64,000 nt of DNA from Chitinophagales bacterium (GTDB lineage: Bacteria; Bacteroidota; Bacteroidia; Chitinophagales; UBA2359). The position numbers were made by a program, and so were the translations under genes. The notes under the pieces were generated by a model. The model worked only from the letters and a program-made list of their open reading frames with translations. It had not been told where the DNA came from and searched no databases. How positions within the stretch are numbered: position 1 is the first letter of the stretch; each line of letters begins with the position of its first letter. The DNA lies in NCBI GenBank assembly GCA_041392475.1, contig JAWKLZ010000002.1, forward strand, positions 310,001 through 374,000. The letters run 5' to 3'. Positions 45,501 through 53,450 of the stretch are shown here, in pieces.

Positions 45501-47977
45501 TCATAGGTACCTGAAACGGTTGCATCTAAAATGAATGAACCGCTTGCAGAAGAATAGGTAAAGTTATTTGTGCCATCTGTATAAACAAGGTCAAAAGGAG
45601 CTTGACCGCCAGAGATTGTAAACTCAATATTGACTACATCGTTGTCATTGCATAGTGTGCCGCCTCCACTGAGTATGATGTTGGGAGGTGTAAATTCTTC
45701 AATGGAAGCCAAGCCGTCAATAATGCCATTACAGTTGCTGTCGTTCAACTCAATGAGTGTGTAATCGCCCACACTATTGACGATTAAAGCATAAGGATTG
45801 TTGGTAATATTGGTTATAGGTGCTTGAACTATCCCATCAATAGCATAGGTAAATGACCAAGGTGCTTCACCTGTAAAGGAAACGGTTAAATTCATGTCTG
45901 CGGTTTCACCAGGACACAACAAGCCTGTTCCACTGATATTAGCGGTTGGCTGATCTTCAAAATTGAAGCTGATGGTTTCGGTGGAACTTCCGCAATTGTT
46001 GGTGAGAGTGTATGTAACCGAAAAGGGGGGCAGAACAGTTGCTTGGGCAACAGCAAGGTCAAAAGTGCCTGCATTGGCATCTGTGATGCCTGCACCTGAC
46101 CATTCGCCGCCTGGTTCGGAGGCTTGCAAGGTAATTGGCTCGCTATCACCACACAAAATCGAAGGTGCGATAATGTCAATGGGGGGGGGAGGAAGTTCAA
46201 AAGTGACATTGACAGCAGAGGTAGCACTATTGCCGCAGATGTCAGAAACGGTGACGGTGTACGTTCCTGATGTGCCCGCCACCACATTGAAGTTGAGGGA
46301 GGGAGTAGATGCACCGTTGCTCCATTGGTAGGTATAGGGTTCGATACCTCCAGAGGGGTTTGGGTCGAGTGTTGCAGGGTCATTGAAGCAGTAGCTTTGT
46401 TCGGTCAGTTCTGCTTCTAATAGAGAGTTGTCTAAAATAATGATTTCGGCAGGCAAAGACCCCGCATCATCACATATACAAAAGTTGTTGAGAACGGTAA
46501 CGATGATGGTTTCTGGACCTTCAAAAATACCGTCTAAGAAAGCGGTAATGTCAATTTGAACGCTGGTTTGTCCTACTGGAATGATAACAGAACTGGGGAG
46601 CGGTGTGTAATCTACACCTGCTGTTGCAGTTCCTGTCACTACAAAATCTATGGTAAATGGTTGACTAAGATCTTCGGTATTGCCTCTTTCAAAAAGAAAG
46701 AATCCATCTTGACAACCTTCGTACATTTCATTGGAGGCAGTAGGCGAGCTGTTGATAGTGGCTGAAACCAATGCGCCTTCTCCTGCTGCAAAACTGTTGG
46801 CTTCCAAAAATACCGCAGAATCAAAGAAGGAGTCACCCACATCTGCAACGGCAAGTTTGATGTGGTAAGTTTGGCAGGGAGTGACATTGGCTGTGGCAGT
46901 AAGGACGGTCGTAAAACCATCAAATTCAAGACTTGCCCCTCCTATGTTGTTTACATAATAAGCGGAATTGTCGAGGCTGGTACAGTCAGGGAAATCAGCT
47001 TCTGCTCCAACTGATCCGTTGTTGACAGAATTGATGGCTACGGGGATAGATGTGCCTGGGACTAAGGCAATGTTTTGGCTGCCAGTGAACCCAGGGCCAG
47101 AGATGAAAAAGGCAAAAACATCGTTGTATTCGCTGCAAACATATTCGGGATACTCATCAGAGGCAAATACATAATTGAAGCTAATTTCGTTGGTGGTAGG
47201 AACAAAGTCAAATTCCAATACAGAGGCATCTTCAGTTGCTTGACCAGAACTAGAAACGATGGTATTTAGATCTGAATCACCTGAAGCAAGTAAATCGTCT
47301 GTAATGCCAGAGGAGTTGTTGATACCTGGAATACTGTTTATATAACCTGTGGACAAAACGATTCCCTCTCCAATGCCAATGGCTCCACCACTTGAAAAAC
47401 TCCCTACTGCGCCTGAGGTGCCTGTGAAGGTGATGTTGGAAACATCTACACAACTTCCTGATACAAAAAGGTCTTCGACCAATTCGGTGACACTGTATTC
47501 GGATGTACTGGTACTCAGAATGGATGGGCATTCACTGGAACAACTCCATGAGGCTTCCCAACCGTCCCAATTGATAGATCCATCGGAATCAAAATGAAGG
47601 GTGACACAGCCGCTATCGGCATATATATTGACAGGCCCTGAAGTTCCTTGAAGGGTTGCGAGGAGTGGTGCGCTTGTGGAATTGCCGTTGTGAACATACA
47701 ATAAATCGTAAAAATTAGGTCCTCCTCCGAAAAAACCTCCATTGTCAAATTCAAGGTCTATATAGTCGAATTCTAATACCAAACATTCACAGGTGACTGT
47801 GGGACATATCGTAAAGACTAAATCCTGGTTGTTGCCATAATCTCCATTCGGTCCGCCACTATCGTACAGTGTGCCAGTGACATCTGTCACACTGTTGTTA
47901 CTCATGTTGTAGATTTGTGCATTGGCAATAGAGGATGTAAAGAGAATGCACACAAAAATTAGTAATACTCTCATCAT
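39530..47977 (-). CDS. Giant SprB-repeat surface protein, T9SS type B cargo
   Basis: The protein has 2815 residues. Order: signal peptide (MMRVLLIFVCILFTSSIANAQ); a CUB domain (about 25-150, GGPNGDYGNNQDLVFTIC); a choice-of-anchor L domain (VTELVEDLFVSGSCVDVSN, FVFASDEYPEYVC-like YVFASDEYPEYVC); a Calx-beta-like segment (GTATAGVDYTPLPSSV); beta-sandwich linkers; then about 19 SprB-type repeats of 80-90 residues with the theme CSEANGSI..V.GGTEPF.Y.W and AGNYTL.VTD.NGC. A PKD domain (LQWDFGNGSTSNEVGPH) and a gliding-motility-associated C-terminal domain (VPNAFSPNGDGINDVF, FSRWGEELF, GVYVFYVRA) complete it. It is likely a cell-surface adhesin moved or displayed by the gliding/T9SS machinery. Confidence 0.95.
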   Translation of the reverse strand: MMRVLLIFVCILFTSSIANAQIYNMSNNSVTDVTGTLYDSGGPNGDYGNNQDLVFTICPTVTCECLVLEFDYIDLEFDNGGFFGGGPNFYDLLYVHNGNSTSAPLLATLQGTSGPVNIYADSGCVTLHFDSDGSINWDGWEASWSCSSECPSILSTSTSEYSVTELVEDLFVSGSCVDVSNITFTGTSGAVGSFSSGGAIGIGEGIVLSTGYINSIPGINNSSGITDDLLASGDSDLNTIVSSSGQATEDASVLEFDFVPTTNEISFNYVFASDEYPEYVCSEYNDVFAFFISGPGFTGSQNIALVPGTSIPVAINSVNNGSVGAEADFPDCTSLDNSAYYVNNIGGASLEFDGFTTVLTATANVTPCQTYHIKLAVADVGDSFFDSAVFLEANSFAAGEGALVSATINSSPTASNEMYEGCQDGFFLFERGNTEDLSQPFTIDFVVTGTATAGVDYTPLPSSVIIPVGQTSVQIDITAFLDGIFEGPETIIVTVLNNFCICDDAGSLPAEIIILDNSLLEAELTEQSYCFNDPATLDPNPSGGIEPYTYQWSNGASTPSLNFNVVAGTSGTYTVTVSDICGNSATSAVNVTFELPPPPIDIIAPSILCGDSEPITLQASEPGGEWSGAGITDANAGTFDLAVAQATVLPPFSVTYTLTNNCGSSTETISFNFEDQPTANISGTGLLCPGETADMNLTVSFTGEAPWSFTYAIDGIVQAPITNITNNPYALIVNSVGDYTLIELNDSNCNGIIDGLASIEEFTPPNIILSGGGTLCNDNDVVNIEFTISGGQAPFDLVYTDGTNNFTYSSASGSFILDATVSGTYEIISITDSNGCEGTFSGTPEVAVSNLNINSAIPSPASCGNNDGGIDNVLVSGGTEPYTFFWYDQTDTQIGNTPSLTSIAAGNYTLIVSDGLFCTDTLVVVIDENTPPILSAGIATNALCGADNGSITGASVSGGTEPYFYFWKDELGNIISNNIDLENAFAGNYTLIVGDINGCQDSLQMSIADIPPPTLIGGNPNNASCGNSNGSITSIGIQSSAPPFNYVWTDENGNEVGENAIDLMDVPAGNYSLLVTDGNGCTQTLDFNIEDTSPPQINSAAIHPSTCSEANGAITDIFINGGTAPFFYEWQDENGNVIEDDLFLYGVLAGNYTLIVTDINGCADTLSYTIMDEPSPTLEGGETTPTICGADNGSITNISAEGESPPFEYQWTNSNGEVVGNELELQDVGLGDYTLQVTDANGCTDVISFAVLEVPVPILTAGIATPSTCGDSNGKIEGTQLSGGIEPFTLEWRNEADSLIATSLNLENTLAGIYTLTAMDGNGCTTNISIEIMDIPPPQLSGGEILPSSCSNNDGAINGIEVSGGTGELVYEWQNQAGEILGNELQLSNIPQGNYTLLVSDENGCETEINFNIIDLEAPQLIGGELQNTTCSEANGSITNVALESGVAPFTYEWQDGTGEVLETDNITSSLLQLRDVVAGTYTLIVTDSKGCAVSLQFDLEDMPSPKLSLGTATETICGEANGTISGVSIEGGTEPFTLEWKNETGETLGNELDIESLPTGNYTLQITDFNGCFHNIEMFVPEALPPQLQGGEVTSTTCSEANGSIEGIEVLDGAEPFEYSWLNNLGEIVSNENFLTDAVAGSYTLEILDANGCLTSIQWTIEDQIAPQLLGGNVLPSSCGKADGAIQNIEVNDGTGELVYEWQNTSGQIVGNELNLTDIAAGEYTLIVTDENGCSVEASFTTFDEAAPQLSGGVINYSNCGQADGGITDISIEGGTEPYTYAWVNENGETFGNDISLSAIPEGVYTLTATDVSGCITTLSFYIVDNPPPGLLGGLVTPTTCSEANGSIQGIEVENGEGLLTFSWRDGNNNEISTELQLTDVSAGIYTIYITDEKGCQDEMQYEIPDQVAPQIIEGLVDNARCSEANGGISNVVIEGGVPPYSFNWRDTESNAYENTGTGTDANLLNVAAGDYILEVTDGNGCRANLDFEVLDEASPTASGGLVNASTCSDANGSIEGIDIEGGTAPFNFEWWDVNGNVVGTEEVLSEVVAGNYTVIITDDNGCETDLAFVIADIHAPTLSEGTVDLSSCGNSDGGVLGVKIEGGEEPYTYRWENAEGEVFGNEIDLTNVAAGEYTLTAIDANGCEVSLGFNVSDVGAPAISGGVANQTICGSTDGRITGVEVSGGTGVLVITWADASGIVLGENVDIYGLTAGEYTLTAEDEGGCISSKNFVIEDIPPPSILGATVSPATCGASDGRITALVVQDGTEPFVYEWHSGETDEIIGNEAKISDLAAGTYLLLLTDANDCSDSREFLLENLDAPELSLENVTVSDCVEEGTGSATVKVLGGTAPFNFEWDTDPPQFTPTATNLRPGIYNVSVRDGNGCLASILVTVPGFIPPPIVGCSYQTTDSLEFVWTAVVGAIGYSIETDLGITDTVSADELSYLLAGIDDDLTVVISVTALGPDNCSNSEVAIQSCATLADCPDLELAIEVSNDVFCINEAAVSLKATPEGGVFEGTGWNGSAFDPTLAGIGEHTITYTYIDEMGCVFSANQTITIVDEPIAAMAMPEVICLGETATLSFVGNLPDGSTLQWDFGNGSTSNEVGPHTIDWTSTGIYAIALSVDNGVCVDEIVLDLVVSDISVEVSDIQMIKSGTVIDLGATVNSDLGEVISLEWLPSLDNLTGCNDCLNTTAQPFDPTNYTIIATNEYGCSATNEVFVDILPVPILTVPNAFSPNGDGINDVFQVQGKNIESVEFKVFSRWGEELFVGYSLDDFWDGTYKDENAELGVYVFYVRAFSFDGEEVFVKGNISLIR

Positions 47978-48340
47978 TGAAGCCGTTTATTTGTCAAAAC
48001 CAATCCTATTTTTCTGATTACATTAGAGATAGCATTGGCGCAAAGTAGTTTGATTGTCAGTTTAGTAAAATAGAGGGCTGTTAGGGAATGAACAACAAAT
48101 AGGGCTTCAAACTTAGGGTATGGTTTAGACACCTATTTCTATTAAAACCTTCGGTATAAGCAAGGCATATTACATTTTGAGCAATAGAGAGAGAGGGCTA
48201 CAAATATACCAATAGTTTCTATGAAAAAAATGTAATGACTATGGTGAAGGGAAATCTGCTATTTTTCTGACAAAATAGGGTTTTTTGGATTGTGTTTGAA
48301 GCAATGAAACTATTTATATGCTTCAAAGGTTTTGCTAAAA
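47978..48340. other. Intergenic region without a recognised gene
   Basis: About 360 bases between divergent starts. It presumably contains the promoter of the giant surface-protein gene on the minus strand and that of the gene at 48370. No clear TAnnTTTG element was identified by eye. A stretch AACCTTCGGTATA near 48153 resembles part of the IS605 end but lacks the hairpin. Confidence 0.4.
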
Positions 48341-48368
48341 CAATATCCAATATCCAATATCCAATATC
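48341..48368 (+). repeat. Four tandem copies of a heptamer before a start codon
   Basis: Four perfect CAATATC heptamers end two bases before the ATG at 48370. A change in copy number would alter spacing, or the frame if translation started at the upstream in-frame Met codons (48292, 48304). Confidence 0.8.
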
Positions 48369-48369
48369 C

Positions 48370-48954
48370 ATGAAAACCCAACGTCTCTACCGCCCCATCG
48401 GTCTCAAAGAATTAGAACTCATTCTGAGCGCAAATCCTCACGCCTATCCACCTCGATTGTCGTGGCAGCCGATTTTTTACCCTGTTCTCAACTTCGACTA
48501 TGCCGCCCAAATCGCTCATGATTGGAATACCAAAGATGCAGGTTCTGGATTTTGTGGTTTTGTGACCGAATTTGAGATTTCAAGTGCGTACCTCCAGCAA
48601 TTTGAAGTGCAGAATGTGGGTGGACATGAACACAATGAACTGTGGATTCCTGCCGAGCAATTGCAGGAGTTCAATGGGCAAATTGTTGGTGAGATTAAAG
48701 TGACGGCTGCTTTTTATGGGAAGGAATATGTTGGTAAAATTGAATCTTCTGACCGCTTTAATCAAATGGATGCAAAGGATCAATATAGCTATTTCTTAAA
48801 GGAAATGGAAAATGGTGAAAATTTGCAGAAATTGGTACAACAGGAATGGATTGCAGTACAAGCAAATATGGGTTTTTGGAAGCAAATAGAAGGGGCAAAT
48901 GACGGATTGTTGGAGCAGATTGAAATTATACTGGACTTTGGACGAAAGAAGTAG
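48370..48954 (+). CDS. ADP-ribosylation/crystallin J1-annotated family protein
   Basis: I choose MKTQRLYRPIGLKELELI, which is the normal start of this family; an upstream in-frame extension is low quality. The protein is 194 residues. YRPIGLKELELI, PPRLSWQPIFYPVLN, QIAHDWNTKDAG, FCGFVTEFEI, ELWIPAEQLQEFN and GEIKVTAAFYG form a family often annotated as ADP-ribosylation/crystallin J1, though it is much shorter than true ADP-ribosylglycohydrolases and its activity is not established. The last seven codons (LDFGRKK) are supplied by the left arm of the 150-bp element at 48934, so the original C-terminus may have been replaced. Confidence 0.78.
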   Translation: MKTQRLYRPIGLKELELILSANPHAYPPRLSWQPIFYPVLNFDYAAQIAHDWNTKDAGSGFCGFVTEFEISSAYLQQFEVQNVGGHEHNELWIPAEQLQEFNGQIVGEIKVTAAFYGKEYVGKIESSDRFNQMDAKDQYSYFLKEMENGENLQKLVQQEWIAVQANMGFWKQIEGANDGLLEQIEIILDFGRKK

Positions 48955-49083
48955 GAAGCAAGATGCGAGATATAAAGAATTGATAATTAAAATCTTAATT
49001 CATTGAAATAATTAAGTTCAAATATTTGATTATCAGTCAATTAAATTCCTGTTTCTTGCCTCTTTACTCCCTCGTCCAAAGTC
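48934..49083. repeat. 150-bp palindromic element, copy 2
   Basis: The left arm starts GACTTTGGACGAAAGAAG (48934) and the right arm ends CTCGTCCAAAGTC (49083); inner arms such as GGAAGCAAGA and TCTTGCCTC-like bases also pair. Length and termini equal those of copy 1 at 33834. The left arm overlaps the end of the preceding gene. Confidence 0.65.
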
Positions 49084-49104
49084 TAAAATAATAAAAGTGT
49101 TGAG

Positions 49105-49133
49105 TTGAGAACCAAAAATAAACCGTATCTTTG
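49105..49133 (+). promoter_or_regulatory. Promoter of the alpha-glucan phosphorylase gene
   Basis: TTG (49105-49107) and TATCTTTG (49126-49133) fit the Bacteroidota -33/-7 pattern with an 18-base spacer. The -7 ends 46 bases before the ATG. Confidence 0.65.
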
Positions 49134-49179
49134 TCGCTTGCCTAAAACAATCTGAATTATTCACAAAAAATAAAATACC

Positions 49180-51741
49180 ATGTTAGGACAGTTACAAGAC
49201 AACCGTCTGAAACTCAAGAGAATTTTCATTGAGTCCAACCTCCCAAAAGACTTGCAGCCACTCAAAGAATTGGCGCAGAACCTTTGGTGGTCATGGAATC
49301 AAGAGGCAATTGAATTGTTTGAATACATTGCAGGAGATCAGTGGGAAGCCATTCACTACAATCCTGTAGAATTGCTACAAAGTGTTGGTGTGAATCAAGC
49401 CAAAAAACTATTGGCAGATGAGGCATTCATGACCAAACTTCAAAAAGTAGCAGCACAGTTTACCGCTTATATGGCAGAAAAGCCAACCGAAAATTCGCCA
49501 AAAATCGGTTATTTCTGCATGGAATATGGTCTGCATACTTCCATGCGCTTGTATTCAGGTGGTTTGGGCGTTTTGGCAGGTGACTTTTTGAAGGAAGCCA
49601 GCGATATGAATGTAGATATGTCGGCTGTAGGATTGCTCTATCGTTATGGATATTTTCAACAGGAACTTTCGCTATATGGTGATCAAGCAGATAAATATCC
49701 ACCTCAAAAATTTACCCAACTTCCCGTCCAACCCGTCAAAAATGACAAAGATGAGTGGGTAAAAATCACCATCGAACTCCCTGGAAGATTCGTATTTGCC
49801 AAAGTTTGGGAACTCAATGTAGGGCGCATCAAGCTCTATTTGTTGGATACCGACATTGACGAAAATAGCTGGGAAGACCGTAGTTTGACCCATCGTTTGT
49901 ACGGTGGTGACAACGAACACCGCTTGAAACAAGAAATATTACTGGGCATTGGAGGTGTTAGGGCATTGAAGGCCATGAACATCGCACCCAATGTCTATCA
50001 CTGCAATGAAGGACACGCCGCATTTTTGGGCTTGGAGCGTTTGCAGAACCTCATCGAGGAACACGAATTGAGTTTTGCAGAAGCGGTAGAAGTTGTGCGT
50101 TCTTCGGCTTTGTTTACCACACACACGCCTGTTCCCGCAGGCCATGATTATTTCCACGAAGGTTTGTTGAGAAACTATTTGTACCACTATACAAAAGGGC
50201 TGAACATCACATGGGAACAATTGATGGCTTTGGGTAAAATAAATGCTGATGACATTCATGAGTTATTCTCTATGAGCCACTTAGCTATTCGACTTTCGCA
50301 AGAAGTCAATGGAGTGAGTAAGCTACATGGTACGGTTTCCCAAAAAATGTTCAATGTATTGTATCCTGCCTTCAACTATGAAGAACTACATGTGGGATAT
50401 GTAACCAACAGTGTTCACTATCCTACTTGGATTGCTAACGAATGGTCTGAACTGCACAAAAAACTGACCAACAATCAATTGGTTCACGACCAATCCAACA
50501 AAACACATTGGAGAACCATTGATGAAGTATCTTCTCAACAAATCATGGACATTCGTCGCAAATTGAAGCGAAAACTCCTCAGTTTTATCAAAACCAAACT
50601 TCAAGCGGATTTGATGCGACAAGGCAATAATCCAAGAACTATTTTTGAAGTGCTGAACGGTATCAACGAAAATGCCTTGATATTTGGTTTTGCTCGCCGA
50701 TTTGCAACCTACAAACGTGCCCACCTTTTGTTCTCCAATTTGGATCGTTTATCCAAAATCGTGAACAATGTGACACAGCCTGTATTGTTCGTCTTTTCGG
50801 GTAAAGCTCACCCCGCAGACAAAGGTGGACAAGCACTTATCAAGCACATTGTAGAAGTATCGAAAGACCCAAGATTTGCAGGTAAAATCTTGTTTTTGGA
50901 GAATTACCACATGGAATCTGCCAAATTGTTGGTACAAGGAGTAGACGTTTGGTTGAACACACCGACTCGTCCAAAAGAAGCTTCTGGTACAAGTGGCATG
51001 AAGGCTGCAATGAATGGGGTAATGAATTTCAGCGTGTTAGACGGTTGGTGGGCAGAAGGCTACCGCCCCGATGCAGGTTGGGCATTGACCGACAAACGTA
51101 CCTACAACAACCAAGAGTTGCAAAACGAGTTGGATGCTGAAACGATTTACAACGTCCTCGAAACAGAAATCATTCCGACCTATTTCCATACTGATGAGCA
51201 CGGAATTTCTGAATCTTGGGTAGGTTTTATCCGCAAAATCATCGGAGAAGTTGCTCCAGATTTCACCATGAAACGCATGATGGACCACTATTTTGAGCGG
51301 TTCTACAACAAACTTTATACGAGAGGGAAACTGTTGGCAGCCAACGATTTTGAGAAAGCAAAAGAAATCACCGCTTGGAAACAAAACCTTCGCAGTGTTT
51401 GGTCACAATTGGATGTTGTGTCTATGGATGTCTATGACACCGACAATCATTCCTTGCCTTTGGGCGATCACTTCAATGCTTCTATCACCTTCCAACTGAA
51501 TGGAATGAAGGTGACAGATTTTGATGTAGAAATTGTTTTCTTCCAAAGAGAAGACGAAGACAACCTCAAATTGATTCACCAGCGAAAGCTAAAACTGACC
51601 GATCACAAAGCCGATTATGCGACTTTCCAATGCCAAATCGAAGCTACGGAAGCGGGTGTCTATGAATATGGATTCCGCATTGTACCACAAAACTCACTCT
51701 TGCCTCACAAACAAGATTTTGAGTTGGTTAGGTGGTTGTAA
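49180..51741 (+). CDS. glgP: Alpha-glucan phosphorylase (GlgP-type, short form)
   Basis: The protein has 853 residues. The N-terminal DUF3417-type segment (LPKDLQPLKELAQNLWWSWN) is typical of the maltodextrin/glycogen phosphorylase branch with AFCMEYGLH-like YFCMEYGLH and LYSGGLGVLAGDFLK. THTPVPAGHDYF, FGFARRFATYKRAHL and RPKEASGTSGMKAAMNG follow; the pyridoxal-phosphate Lys is about residue 608 (SGMKAAMNG). It releases glucose-1-phosphate from glycogen or maltodextrin. It is monocistronic, with its own promoter and a strong terminator. Confidence 0.96.
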   Translation: MLGQLQDNRLKLKRIFIESNLPKDLQPLKELAQNLWWSWNQEAIELFEYIAGDQWEAIHYNPVELLQSVGVNQAKKLLADEAFMTKLQKVAAQFTAYMAEKPTENSPKIGYFCMEYGLHTSMRLYSGGLGVLAGDFLKEASDMNVDMSAVGLLYRYGYFQQELSLYGDQADKYPPQKFTQLPVQPVKNDKDEWVKITIELPGRFVFAKVWELNVGRIKLYLLDTDIDENSWEDRSLTHRLYGGDNEHRLKQEILLGIGGVRALKAMNIAPNVYHCNEGHAAFLGLERLQNLIEEHELSFAEAVEVVRSSALFTTHTPVPAGHDYFHEGLLRNYLYHYTKGLNITWEQLMALGKINADDIHELFSMSHLAIRLSQEVNGVSKLHGTVSQKMFNVLYPAFNYEELHVGYVTNSVHYPTWIANEWSELHKKLTNNQLVHDQSNKTHWRTIDEVSSQQIMDIRRKLKRKLLSFIKTKLQADLMRQGNNPRTIFEVLNGINENALIFGFARRFATYKRAHLLFSNLDRLSKIVNNVTQPVLFVFSGKAHPADKGGQALIKHIVEVSKDPRFAGKILFLENYHMESAKLLVQGVDVWLNTPTRPKEASGTSGMKAAMNGVMNFSVLDGWWAEGYRPDAGWALTDKRTYNNQELQNELDAETIYNVLETEIIPTYFHTDEHGISESWVGFIRKIIGEVAPDFTMKRMMDHYFERFYNKLYTRGKLLAANDFEKAKEITAWKQNLRSVWSQLDVVSMDVYDTDNHSLPLGDHFNASITFQLNGMKVTDFDVEIVFFQREDEDNLKLIHQRKLKLTDHKADYATFQCQIEATEAGVYEYGFRIVPQNSLLPHKQDFELVRWL

Positions 51742-51770
51742 AATCTAATTTTCCTTTTTACTTCAAATAA

Positions 51771-51809
51771 AAATGTCCCTGCAATAAAATTTTGCAGGGG
51801 CATTTTTTT
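51771..51809 (+). terminator. Terminator of the phosphorylase gene
   Basis: AAATGTCCCTGCA (51771-51783) pairs with TGCAGGGGCATTT (from 51793), with one G-U pair, followed by a T-run. Confidence 0.9.
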
Positions 51810-51841
51810 ATCATCCACCTACAAAGCCCTTTGGACTTTCT

Positions 51842-51849
51842 TATCTTTG
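51842..51849 (+). promoter_or_regulatory. Probable -7 element of gldC
   Basis: TATCTTTG matches TAnnTTTG and lies 24 bases before the ATG at 51874. No well-placed -33 element is seen. Confidence 0.5.
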
Positions 51850-51873
51850 CAGCTTACACAAAAAAATCAAACA

Positions 51874-52236
51874 ATGGCAGATTCAAACGAAGATAAAATA
51901 GTCCGTTCAACAGAAATCAAAGTACAAATCCACCTCAACGAAGCCAAAATGCCTGTGGCAATGGATTGGGATGCATCCGATAGTCCTATAAAAGGGGCAA
52001 AACCCTGCAAAGCGGCAATGGTCGCACTTTGGGATGGGGAGGCAAAAATCACCCAAAGACTCGACTTGTGGACGAAAGAAATGCAAGTTGATGAAATGAG
52101 CTACTTTTTCTTCCAGACCTTTATGACCATGGCAGATACCTTCAACCGAGCTACCAACAACAAAGAGGCAAGCATGGATATTCGCCGATTTGGAGAAGAA
52201 TTTGGAAGGAAATTGGGTTTATTTGATCAGAAGTAA
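51874..52236 (+). CDS. gldC: Gliding motility protein GldC
   Basis: The start MADSNEDKIVRSTEIKVQI is preferred over an in-frame Met nine codons upstream that overlaps the promoter. The protein has 120 residues: VHLNEAKMP-like IHLNEAKMPVAMDWDA, KAAMVALWDGE, LRIDLWTKEM-like QRLDLWTKEMQVDEM and FRRFGEEFGRKL-like IRRFGEEFGRKLGLF. GldC is a small cytoplasmic protein linked to Bacteroidota gliding. gldB, its usual neighbour in some species, is not seen here. Confidence 0.9.
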   Translation: MADSNEDKIVRSTEIKVQIHLNEAKMPVAMDWDASDSPIKGAKPCKAAMVALWDGEAKITQRLDLWTKEMQVDEMSYFFFQTFMTMADTFNRATNNKEASMDIRRFGEEFGRKLGLFDQK

Positions 52237-52312
52237 CGATTAGCAAATGATTGATTATTAACCGATTAATAATAATTGAATTTTGATCCTGTTCCAAAAT
52301 ACCCCAACACAC

Positions 52313-53329
52313 ATGAAACACCCTTTTCTCCTTCTCTCCTTTTTCCTTGTATGCACCTTCATTGGCTGCAAACAATCACCCGACCCCAAAACCGAACGCC
52401 TACAAAACACCGTTCAGTTCAAAGGCGAAACAATGGGAACATACTACGCCATCACCTACATAGATGCCGAAAAACAAAACCACCAAACGGCAATTGACTC
52501 AGTTTTCAAGGCTTTTGATTTTTCGGTTTCGACCTACAATCCCAAGTCCGTTATATCCTCCTTCAATCAAAACAAAACGGTAGATACCATTGAAGTAGAT
52601 GCCACTTTTGCAGCCGTTTTTCGGCGTTCCAAAGAAATTTACCAACTCACTGAGGAACATTTCGACCCAACAGTAATGCCTTTGGTCAATTATTGGGGAT
52701 TTGGAGCGGACAAAACCAAACCCGATTTGGACAGTATGGCGGTTGATTCCTTACAACAGTTGGTTAATTTTAAATCCCTTAACCTACTCGAAAAAGGCCA
52801 GCAGTTTTTTGTGGTTCGGCAACAAAAAGGTGTACAACTCGATTTCAGTGCCATTGCGAAAGGCTATGGTGTGGACTTGGTGGGTGATTTTTTGGCAGCA
52901 AAAGGTTTGACCGACTATTTTGTGGAAGTAGGAGGTGAAGTGGTCGCAAGGGGTAAAAATCCACGTAGTGAATGGTGGACAGTAGGTATCAACAAACCTG
53001 TAGAAAATGCTGCAACAACGGAAATTGAAGAAACCATACAACTCGAAAACCAAGCTATGGCAACTTCGGGCAACTACCGCCGATTTTACGAAAAAGATGG
53101 ACAAAAATTTGTGCATACCATTGACCCAAAAACAGGCTATGCCACTCCCTCCAATTTGTTGAGTGCCAGCATTGTTGCCAAAGATTGTATGACTGCTGAT
53201 GCTATCGCAACTGCCTGTATGGTGATGGGCTACGAAAAGGCAAAACAGTTCATTGAAGCACAAAAAGGTTTGAAGGCTTTGTTGATTTACAGCGATGGAG
53301 AAAAGATGGTGGATACATTTGTTGAGTAG
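52313..53329 (+). CDS. apbE: FAD:protein FMN transferase (ApbE family) lipoprotein
   Basis: The start MKHPFLLLSFFLVCTFIGC gives a lipoprotein signal; the ten upstream codons are not convincing. The protein has 338 residues. ApbE features are GETMGTYYAITY, DFSVSTYNPKSVISSFN, HFDPTVMPLVNYWGFG, LDFSAIAKGYGVD, VEVGGEVVARG, ATSGNYRRFYE, HTIDPKTGYAT and CMTADAIATACMVMG, with the metal-binding Asp/Thr near the end. It attaches FMN to Thr residues of exported proteins such as Nqr/Rnf subunits, outside the cytoplasmic membrane. Confidence 0.93.
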   Translation: MKHPFLLLSFFLVCTFIGCKQSPDPKTERLQNTVQFKGETMGTYYAITYIDAEKQNHQTAIDSVFKAFDFSVSTYNPKSVISSFNQNKTVDTIEVDATFAAVFRRSKEIYQLTEEHFDPTVMPLVNYWGFGADKTKPDLDSMAVDSLQQLVNFKSLNLLEKGQQFFVVRQQKGVQLDFSAIAKGYGVDLVGDFLAAKGLTDYFVEVGGEVVARGKNPRSEWWTVGINKPVENAATTEIEETIQLENQAMATSGNYRRFYEKDGQKFVHTIDPKTGYATPSNLLSASIVAKDCMTADAIATACMVMGYEKAKQFIEAQKGLKALLIYSDGEKMVDTFVE

Positions 53330-53450
53330 TATAAGGCAAATTCAAAGCTCAAATTCAAACAATACTTTGGAAACAAATACATTGTATTTTAGAATTGCCT
53401 AATTTCAAATCAGAAACTCAAAAATATATTTTTCATTTTCATTCCTGACC

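Noticed and set aside
39530..47977. Many plus-strand reading frames and repeat periodicity suggesting a CRISPR or tandem repeat array
   Set aside because: They are shadows of the SprB-repeat coding sequence on the minus strand; repeats are protein-level, about 255 bases, and diverged.
48150..48165. AACCTTCGGTATA resembling the IS605 end
   Set aside because: The partner arm of the hairpin (TAGTGGGGG) is missing, so it is likely chance similarity.
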